Under the pieces are notes generated by a model, which did no database searches, was not told where the DNA came from, and saw only the letters and a program-made list of their open reading frames with translations. Positions 1-4,319 of a stretch of 5,448 nt of DNA are shown here, piece by piece. Where the stretch lies: assembly GCA_028287415.1 (NCBI GenBank), contig JAQBPS010000204.1, forward strand, positions 1-5,448, in the 5' to 3' direction. This DNA is from Bacillota bacterium (GTDB lineage Bacteria; Bacillota; Sulfobacillia; Symbiobacteriales; Symbiobacteriaceae). Position 1 is the stretch's first letter. Every line of letters starts with the position of its first letter. A program made the position numbers and the translations under genes.

Positions 1-626
1 TCCTTGGCGAGCTGGGCGGCCACGGGCGACTTGGTCGCAATGTCAGCGGCCAGCTTTTGTGCCTCGCTCAGGTAGGCCTCGGGCGGCACCACCCGGCTGA
101 CAAGGCCCGCCGTCTTCGCCTCCTGCGCGGTGAGCATGCGGCCGGTGAGCACCATGTCCATGGCCACGGCCTTGCCCACGGCCCGGGTGAGCCGCTGGGT
201 GCCGCCGGCGCCCGGCAGCACGCCAATGTTGACCTCGGGCTGGCCGAACCGGGCCGTGTCCGATGCGACAATGATGTCGCAGATCATGGCCAACTCGCAG
301 CCGCCGCCCAGGCAAAAGCCGCTCACGGCCGCCACGATCGGCTTTTTGATCCGGTACACGGCGTCCCACAGGGAGATGAAATCCTGCGCGTACATGTCGA
401 TCGCGCCCTGGTCGGCCATCTCCTTGATGTCCGCCCCGGCGGCGAACGCCCGCTCGTCGCCATGCAGGAGGATGCAGCGGATGGCCGGGTCGGCCTGGAA
501 CCCCTCGAAGGCGTGGACGAGTTCGGTCATCAGCGTGCTGTTCAGCGCGTTCAGGGCCTGGGGCCGGTTGATCTGGACCCGCGCGACTCCGCCCTCGACA
601 AAGACCAGGATCTGCTCGTAGGTCAC
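1..626 (-). CDS. Enoyl-CoA hydratase/isomerase (crotonase) family protein, C-terminus cut by window edge
   Basis: The protein should hydrate a trans-2-enoyl-CoA to a 3-hydroxyacyl-CoA in the cytoplasm, as in fatty-acid or phenylacetate-type beta-oxidation. The visible 208 residues begin MTYEQILVF. They carry the CoA-binding/oxyanion segment FAAGADIKEM (61-70), GGGCE (107-111) and FGQPE (127-131). E111 and E131 match in spacing the two catalytic glutamates of rat mitochondrial enoyl-CoA hydratase (E144 and E164), so this is probably a true hydratase and not a degenerate crotonase fold. PGAGGTQRL (138-146) is also typical. Family members are about 255-265 residues, so about 50 are missing off the left edge. 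The GTG start at 624-626 is chosen because a GGGGG ribosome binding site lies 7 nt upstream and the family N-terminus aligns there. It starts 4 nt after the EthD gene stop, implying translational coupling in the PaaX operon. The exact substrate, and whether it is a PaaF equivalent, cannot be told from the sequence. Confidence 0.93.
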   Translation of the reverse strand, partial: MTYEQILVFVEGGVARVQINRPQALNALNSTLMTELVHAFEGFQADPAIRCILLHGDERAFAAGADIKEMADQGAIDMYAQDFISLWDAVYRIKKPIVAAVSGFCLGGGCELAMICDIIVASDTARFGQPEVNIGVLPGAGGTQRLTRAVGKAVAMDMVLTGRMLTAQEAKTAGLVSRVVPPEAYLSEAQKLAADIATKSPVAAQLAK

Positions 627-630
627 CGGT

Positions 631-933
631 TTACCCCCTTACCTCAGCGTAATACATGGTGAAGAGGCCCTTGGCAAAGCCGCGGAGCTGCTGGCCGGCC
701 GCACCCATTTCCGGGGAGTGCATGGCGGCGTCCAGCGCCTTCTTGTCGTCAAACGCCAGCTCGGCCATCTGGAAGTAGTCCGGCTGACCCCACGGAGCCT
801 CGGTGAAACGGGTGACCTCGGCCTTGCGCAGGCCCGGCACCTGCGCGATCAGGGCCAGGTGCTCGGTGTACTTGCCGTTGAACTCGGCCACAGGAATCTC
901 GGGCTTGCGGTACAGCACAACCAGTTTGAACAT
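631..933 (-). CDS. EthD-family small protein (dimeric alpha/beta-barrel fold)
   Basis: This 100-residue protein has the length and pattern of a stand-alone EthD domain. It opens with MFKLVVLYRKPE, has a Y-x2-H element (Y22, H25), then PGLRKAEVTRF (33-43), a PDYFQMAELAF strand (51-61) and MYYAEV at the end. EthD proteins belong to the ferredoxin-like dimeric alpha/beta-barrel superfamily. The founding member is needed for ethyl tert-butyl ether breakdown, but its reaction is unclear, and no substrate can be assigned here. The ATG at 931-933 is preceded by AAGGAG with about 8-9 nt spacing. A 12-codon upstream extension exists, but it would place this ribosome binding site inside the coding region, so I reject it. 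The gene lies 32 nt after the PaaX-type gene and 4 nt before the hydratase gene. A role in the same catabolic route is inferred from this position. Confidence 0.88.
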   Translation of the reverse strand: MFKLVVLYRKPEIPVAEFNGKYTEHLALIAQVPGLRKAEVTRFTEAPWGQPDYFQMAELAFDDKKALDAAMHSPEMGAAGQQLRGFAKGLFTMYYAEVRG

Positions 934-965
934 GGGATCGCACTCCTTCTGTGAGTCGATTCGCA

Positions 966-1784
966 TCAATGGGCTCGGGGAATCGGTTCGAACGCCGCAT
1001 CCATGAAGCGGCGGGCGCCCGGTTCGAGCAGGGCGTAGTACTGTTGGAAGAGCCGCCGTGCGTCCAGGCCTTGCCAGCCTGCGGGCAGCAGTTCCAGCGG
1101 CAGCCCGGGGTCGACAAACAGAAACTTGCGGTAGTCATGGACCAGTTCGATCTTGTTCACGAAACAGCGGTCATCCGGCAGGTGAGGGGAGCGCTCGTAC
1201 TGCTCGAGCCGTGGCGCCCACTGGGCGATGAAGCGCTGGTAGCTCGCCTGGATGGCCGCCAGGTCCCAGCAGCGGCGCACCAGCTCCTGCGGCGAGCCCG
1301 GGCCGTTGTGGCCGGAACGAAAGGTGGCGACATACGGCTCGATCGCGTACCGGTGGATCAGTTCGGCAATCGCTTCCTCAAGCGGGTTCGGGGAGATCCA
1401 GGTGCCCGGGGTGAGGGCGGCGAGCCCGGTCCATGCCAACTCGCGGCGCAGTTCATCCCGCTTGGCGCGCATCGCCTCAGGGATCGAGTAGGTCAGAATG
1501 CGCCATTGCCCGTCCCAGGGGTGGTCCTCGGGGTGATAGACCCGGCGGCTCGCCTCGACGATTCGCCACTGGCCGCGATCTGTGAGGGAGTAGCAACTGC
1601 GGGAGGCGACCCGGCGGGTTTGGAGCCAGCCCTGGCGGGTCATGCGAGAGAGCGCCTGACGCAACGTGGGCTCGCTGATCCCGAACTCCCCGAGGTAGCG
1701 CGCTAGCGTGCTCGTCCACGCTTCCCCGCCTACGTACTGAATATAATCGCCCCAGAGGTCAAATAGCAGTGAGCGGGCTTGCAT
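966..1784 (-). CDS. paaX: PaaX-family transcriptional repressor
   Basis: The 272-residue product matches the PaaX family in length and architecture. An N-terminal winged helix (about 1-72, recognition region ISEPTLRQALSRMTRQGWL at 36-54) is followed by a middle Cas2-like domain (about 88-165, beginning WDGQWRILTYSIP) and a PaaX C-terminal domain (about 175-265) with the signature ELVHDYRKFLFVDPGLP (213-229). Characterised PaaX proteins repress phenylacetate-degradation genes and release DNA on binding phenylacetyl-CoA. The effector here is unknown; an aryl- or acyl-CoA is inferred from the downstream hydratase. The ATG at 1782-1784 has AGGTGG 4 nt upstream; an overlapping ATG 4 nt earlier is in another frame. 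It is the first gene of the three-gene operon, so autoregulation is likely. The symbol indicates family membership, not a proven phenylacetate role. Confidence 0.9.
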   Translation of the reverse strand: MQARSLLFDLWGDYIQYVGGEAWTSTLARYLGEFGISEPTLRQALSRMTRQGWLQTRRVASRSCYSLTDRGQWRIVEASRRVYHPEDHPWDGQWRILTYSIPEAMRAKRDELRRELAWTGLAALTPGTWISPNPLEEAIAELIHRYAIEPYVATFRSGHNGPGSPQELVRRCWDLAAIQASYQRFIAQWAPRLEQYERSPHLPDDRCFVNKIELVHDYRKFLFVDPGLPLELLPAGWQGLDARRLFQQYYALLEPGARRFMDAAFEPIPRAH

Positions 1785-1820
1785 CCATCCACCTGCCCAG
1801 CGTGTGACGAAATTTCCTCT

Positions 1821-1845
1821 ATCGTATCAAATAGCGTCATTCGCT
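1821..1845 (-). promoter_or_regulatory. Candidate extended -10 promoter and operator for the PaaX operon
   Basis: On the minus strand TGATACGAT (1829-1821) fits an extended -10 element (TG-n-TACGAT), predicting a start near 1814 and a leader of about 30 nt. No -35 hexamer is recognisable at the usual spacing. Directly upstream is a small inverted repeat, AGCG-N5-CGCT (1833-1845), which lies in the spacer/-35 region where a repressor would block RNA polymerase. The repeat is short, so its assignment as the PaaX operator is a hypothesis. Confidence 0.4.
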
Positions 1846-1873
1846 TTTTCGATGGAAATGTCCTGTCGCGCGG

Positions 1874-1910
1874 GTCGGCCCCGTGAGGGCGATGACCTCA
1901 CGAGGCCGAC
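1874..1910 (-). terminator. Strong stem-loop after the TPR gene, no U-tract
   Basis: GTCGGCC-n-CGTGAGG pairs with its complement across a 7-nt loop, giving a 15-bp GC-rich stem. In minus-strand RNA the single non-Watson-Crick position is a U-G wobble. In plus-strand RNA the same position would be a C-A mismatch, so the fold favours minus-strand transcripts. It lies 51 nt downstream of the TPR gene stop and just upstream of the PaaX promoter. There is no run of U after it, so it may end transcription with a protein factor or protect the mRNA 3' end instead of acting as a classic intrinsic terminator. Confidence 0.55.
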
Positions 1911-1960
1911 GGGAACCTTGAAGGCGGATCGACGGCCGGAATCGCTTCCGCCGCACCGCT

Positions 1961-2902
1961 CTAACCGGATGCCTGTTTGCTGTGCTGCCCGGCCTCGGTC
2001 AGGACCCGGAACAACTCTTCCATGAGGGGAAGACCCTCCCGCTGCTGGAGTTGGAGCATGGAACGGACGACCTCTTCCTCCAGGTCCGGGCGCCGCGCAA
2101 CGCTGGCCTGAATCCGGGCGAGTACACCCATGCCCATGGCCTCCCGGAGCATACCCATGGCCTTGGCCGTGTGATGCAGAATGACACAGGCCTGGGCTCT
2201 GCGCACTGGTGAAATTCCCCGGATGCCCATAAGCCGGATTGCCGTTTCGATGGACGCCTGATACTCACCGAGCATGAATGACCGGTAGGCGAGGTTGGCC
2301 AGGTAGTGCCCCCGCGCTTCCAGATCGTTCGGGGTGGCATTCAGGTAGGTCTCTGATTCGGACAACAGGGCGCCTACCCGGTCGAGCCGCCCCTGCCGCA
2401 GGCAGTGCCAGATTAGATCCGCCCGGTGCTGTTCCCATTGCTGTGGGTCCGTCTCCCGGTGCCAGCGGTATGCCTTTTCGTAGTACTCCGCCGCTTTGTC
2501 GGATCGCCCCATGGCCTGATGGCACCTGGCCGACAGATGAAAAGCCCGGCCCTCAAGCGCCTTTGCCCGGTCATAGAGCGTGAAGTGCTGAAAGTACTCG
2601 GCCAGGCAACTTGCTGCACGTTTGTACAGGCGATTGTCGTGGCAAACGGTTGCCAGATGGCAAAGCGCCCGGCCCAGCAGGTCGTATTCGGCACCCTCCT
2701 GCGCAAAATGAGCGGCCAGTTCGGCGGGCGCCAGTGATTCCTGGTGGGCATGGAGTGCCGCAAGCGAGCGGCTCAGGGCCAGGAAGGCCTGAGCCTTGTC
2801 CGTTGGGGAGAGTCCCACTCGCCGCAACATGGTGCCGGCGGCTTCGCGGCATTCGCCAAACCGCTGGGCCCGGAGCAGCTCAGCCAGGTAGCTGATGTCC
2901 AA
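1961..2902 (-). CDS. TPR-repeat protein of unknown function
   Basis: I do not recognise a specific family. The 313-residue protein is almost wholly alpha-helical and built from degenerate tetratricopeptide repeats. The clearest is residues 119-150 (ARCHQAMGRSDKAAEYYEKA is its core). Others are at about 79-107, 161-187, 199-227 (AYRSFMLGEYQASIETAI) and 236-266. There is no signal peptide, membrane segment or N-terminal helix-turn-helix, so it is probably a cytoplasmic protein-protein adaptor. It resembles the C-terminal TPR part of Firmicute XRE-TPR or Rap-type regulators, but this is only a structural analogy. The TTG start at 2900-2902 is supported by an AGGGAGG ribosome binding site 9 nt upstream and a strong promoter just before it. 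It ends with TAG at 1961-1963. It appears monocistronic, so its neighbours give no clear functional clue. Confidence 0.82.
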   Translation of the reverse strand: MDISYLAELLRAQRFGECREAAGTMLRRVGLSPTDKAQAFLALSRSLAALHAHQESLAPAELAAHFAQEGAEYDLLGRALCHLATVCHDNRLYKRAASCLAEYFQHFTLYDRAKALEGRAFHLSARCHQAMGRSDKAAEYYEKAYRWHRETDPQQWEQHRADLIWHCLRQGRLDRVGALLSESETYLNATPNDLEARGHYLANLAYRSFMLGEYQASIETAIRLMGIRGISPVRRAQACVILHHTAKAMGMLREAMGMGVLARIQASVARRPDLEEEVVRSMLQLQQREGLPLMEELFRVLTEAGQHSKQASG

Positions 2903-2937
2903 TACGCCGGGCCTCCCTTGTTGACGACTGCCCTTTG

Positions 2938-2966
2938 ATTATAGCCGCCAGCGAAAGCCTAATCAA
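2938..2966 (-). promoter_or_regulatory. Sigma-A type promoter of the TPR gene
   Basis: The minus strand has TTGATT (2966-2961), exactly 17 nt, then a perfect TATAAT (2943-2938). Transcription should start near 2931, giving a leader of about 29 nt that holds the AGGGAGG ribosome binding site. This is the best promoter match in the window. It lies just downstream of the preceding gene's terminator, so the TPR gene is probably an independent, well-expressed unit. Confidence 0.8.
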
Positions 2967-3000
2967 CGACTTATTTGGAAAAAACTAGAACAAGAGTACG

Positions 3001-3029
3001 ACAAAAAACAGGCCCCGCGAGGAGCCTGT
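3001..3029 (-). terminator. Intrinsic terminator of the SufR-like regulator gene
   Basis: Read on the minus strand, ACAGGCTCC-TCGC-GGGGCCTGT forms a 9-bp stem (one T-G pair) with a 4-nt loop (3029-3008). It runs directly into a run of six T (3008-3003). It lies 20 nt after the regulator's stop codon and is a canonical Rho-independent terminator separating this gene from the TPR gene. Confidence 0.92.
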
Positions 3030-3049
3030 CGATTTTGGTCGCTGTTCGC

Positions 3050-3706
3050 TTATTCTGGCACTGGTTCCGCCGGGTTGATTGTGTACCGGCAGCAGCTCCC
3101 GCCCTGGGCGATGCATTCCACTCGTTTTACGTTGTCGGTGCCGAGCACCGCCTTGAAGAACGCCAGTTCATGGTGGCAAGCGTGCGGAAACCGCTTGGAG
3201 ACCTGATGCACCGGGCAGTTGAACTCCTTGAGCACGAGCGTCTCGCCCTCACCCGGCTCGGCCTCTGCCAGATACCCGTTTGCCAATTGGATCTCAGCAA
3301 GGCGGGCGACCCGGTCGCCCAAGGTGTCAGCTGCGACTTCGGGGCCGTACTTCAGGGCCATTGCCTGGCCACGTAGATCAAAGAACTTCTCCACCAGGTC
3401 GTCTCCAGCCTGGGTCATGAAGTCCAGGACTTCGAGCGTCAGCGCGCCATACTTCTTGGGGAAGAGTTCATCGGCCGCCTCTGTCAACGAGTAGACCCGG
3501 GTCGGCCTGCCCATGGGCAGACGTTCCTGCCGCGACGTAAGCAAGCTGTCCCGCTCCAGCGATGTGAGATGACGCCGGACGGCCACGTGCGTAATGCCGA
3601 GCCGGTCACCCAGTGCCGCAACAGTGAGCGGACCAACGGTCCGGAGAATGTTAACGATTTCGCGGCGGGTGGAGGTGTCCTCCTGGGTCGAAGCGCTGAC
3701 GGGCAT
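3050..3706 (-). CDS. Winged-helix transcriptional regulator with C-terminal cysteine cluster (SufR/COG2345-like)
   Basis: The 218-residue protein has an N-terminal winged helix (about 11-75). LTVAALGDRLGITHVAVRRH (27-46) forms the helix-turn-helix, and RPTRVYSLTEA (67-77) the wing, as in DeoR/ArsR-like regulators. The C-terminal half carries a conserved cluster: C164-X12-C177, then VECIAQGGSCCRY (196-208) with C198, C205 and C206. In cyanobacterial SufR a similar arrangement binds a 4Fe-4S cluster and lets the protein sense iron-sulfur status. Metal or cluster binding here is inferred from that likeness, and no suf genes are in the window, so I give no symbol. The ATG at 3704-3706 has AGGGGAG about 10 nt upstream. 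An ORF extension to 3751 would overlap the likely promoter and is rejected. It is divergent from the small zinc-site protein gene across about 200 nt. Confidence 0.85.
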   Translation of the reverse strand: MPVSASTQEDTSTRREIVNILRTVGPLTVAALGDRLGITHVAVRRHLTSLERDSLLTSRQERLPMGRPTRVYSLTEAADELFPKKYGALTLEVLDFMTQAGDDLVEKFFDLRGQAMALKYGPEVAADTLGDRVARLAEIQLANGYLAEAEPGEGETLVLKEFNCPVHQVSKRFPHACHHELAFFKAVLGTDNVKRVECIAQGGSCCRYTINPAEPVPE

Positions 3707-3730
3707 CGGTGTCACACTCCCCTTGAGCCG

Positions 3731-3748
3731 GTTAATATCATTGTAACA
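3731..3748 (-). promoter_or_regulatory. Extended -10 promoter with overlapping palindromic operator candidate for the SufR-like gene
   Basis: On the minus strand TGTTACAAT (3748-3740) is an extended -10 element (TG-n-TACAAT). It would start transcription near 3733, leaving a leader of about 27 nt. No good -35 box is visible, which extended -10 promoters can tolerate. The 17-bp imperfect inverted repeat GTTAATATCATTGTAAC (3731-3747; GTTA/TAAC arms plus an inner AT/AT pair) covers the -10 and start site, the right place for autorepression. Who binds it is unproven. Confidence 0.5.
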
Positions 3749-3812
3749 CAAATTACGCGTGTGGGATACTTATTCAACCCATTTGTCTACAATATATGCC
3801 GCTTTCGCGCGC

Positions 3813-3841
3813 TGGACAGAGGCGGCGCGGTGTACTATGTT
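3813..3841 (+). promoter_or_regulatory. Candidate promoter of the small zinc-site protein gene
   Basis: TGGACA (3813-3818) is followed after 17 nt by TATGTT (3836-3841), matching the sigma-A consensus at 5 of 6 and 4 of 6 positions with ideal spacing. The predicted start near 3848 gives a leader of about 59 nt. A second -10-like TACAAT (3788-3793) lies upstream on the same strand but lacks a -35 box. Confidence 0.45.
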
Positions 3842-3906
3842 GAATGTGGTAACCCATCGGGAATTATTGTGAACGATGCTCTGAGATTGGCGGAGGTGAC
3901 CCGTTG

Positions 3907-4176
3907 ATGTTCATGTGCAAGGAATGCGGGCAGCAATACGATGATAAAGAGTTGGCTTTTACGGTGATCCTCGAAAACCGCCTCACCCACCCGGCGGCGG
4001 AGATGTACCTCCTGAAGTTCTGCTCGAAGCAACATGTGCAGGCTTTCCTCGAGCAGATCAACAACCAGCATCAGCGCTATGTGCTGACCAAGAAGGGCAG
4101 GGGCAGCGACAAGCAGTTCGAGCCGGCGTTCCCGCTGGACCTGCAGCTCTTGGTTGGCAGTACAAAAGCGAGCTGA
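3907..4176 (+). CDS. Small putative zinc-binding protein (CxxC...CxxxH), function unknown
   Basis: This 89-residue protein is the only plus-strand gene. It shows C4-x2-C7 (CKECGQ) near the start and C39-x3-H43 in KFCSKQHVQAFLEQ (37-50). Together these make a plausible single zinc site of treble-clef or TRASH-like type; the FCS...F pattern is what recalls TRASH domains. A basic stretch (KKGRG, 62-66) follows, and the tail is probably loosely structured. There is no signal peptide or membrane segment. The ATG at 3907 follows GGAGGT (3892-3897) with 9 nt spacing; an in-frame TTG directly before it (3904-3906) is an alternative start, while an ATG at 3913 is too far from the site. It is divergent from the SufR-like regulator and converges on the lysyl-tRNA synthetase gene. 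I do not recognise a named family. A metal-, redox- or cluster-related role is inferred only from the cysteines and the neighbouring regulator. Confidence 0.8.
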   Translation: MFMCKECGQQYDDKELAFTVILENRLTHPAAEMYLLKFCSKQHVQAFLEQINNQHQRYVLTKKGRGSDKQFEPAFPLDLQLLVGSTKAS

Positions 4177-4267
4177 TGCGCCTCAAACTCGCACCGTTTC
4201 CGGCTGGCCCTCCAGTCACTCGGCATCCATCCGGAGGATCCCGGCGAGCGGAGTAAGCCCCTACAAA

Positions 4268-4305
4268 AGAAACAGGGAAGGTCGTGCACGACCTTCCCTG
4301 TTTCT
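4268..4305 (-). terminator. Perfect 38-nt palindrome, terminator of lysS (possibly bidirectional)
   Basis: AGAAACAGGGAAGGTCGTG is followed at once by its exact reverse complement. It forms a stem of up to about 17 bp with a short loop around the central GTGCAC. It begins 14 nt after the synthetase stop. Read on the minus strand, the stem ends in TTTCT followed by TTTGT, a good U-rich tail. On the plus strand the tail is only TTTCT then GC-rich, so termination of the convergent small gene is likely to be weaker. Confidence 0.85.
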
Positions 4306-4319
4306 GCGCGTGATGCGTC

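Noticed and set aside
57..662. Plus-strand 201-residue open frame opposite the hydratase gene
   Set aside because: It is a GC-rich antisense shadow. The minus strand encodes an intact crotonase with conserved catalytic motifs, and the shadow is low-complexity (His/Gly/Ala/Arg-rich) with no recognisable domain.
934..969. N-terminal extension of the EthD protein (TTG/ATG starts at 964-969)
   Set aside because: It would translate through the AAGGAG ribosome binding site that serves the ATG at 931-933, and it adds residues not expected in a 100-residue EthD domain.
951..1706. Plus-strand 251-residue open frame opposite the PaaX gene
   Set aside because: The minus strand has all three PaaX domains and a proper ribosome binding site; the plus frame resembles no family.
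3707..3751. Extended start of the SufR-like regulator at 3751
   Set aside because: The extension covers the probable extended -10 promoter and has no ribosome binding site, whereas the ATG at 3704-3706 has AGGGGAG upstream.
3837..3872. Possible 11-residue leader peptide (ATG at 3837) upstream of the small zinc protein
   Set aside because: It has no ribosome binding site, starts within the predicted -10 box, and shows no attenuator structure or telling codon run.
3569..3907. Plus-strand open frame that ends by overlapping the small zinc protein start
   Set aside because: Most of it is antisense to the regulator's helix-turn-helix and it crosses the promoter region; the overlap is chance.
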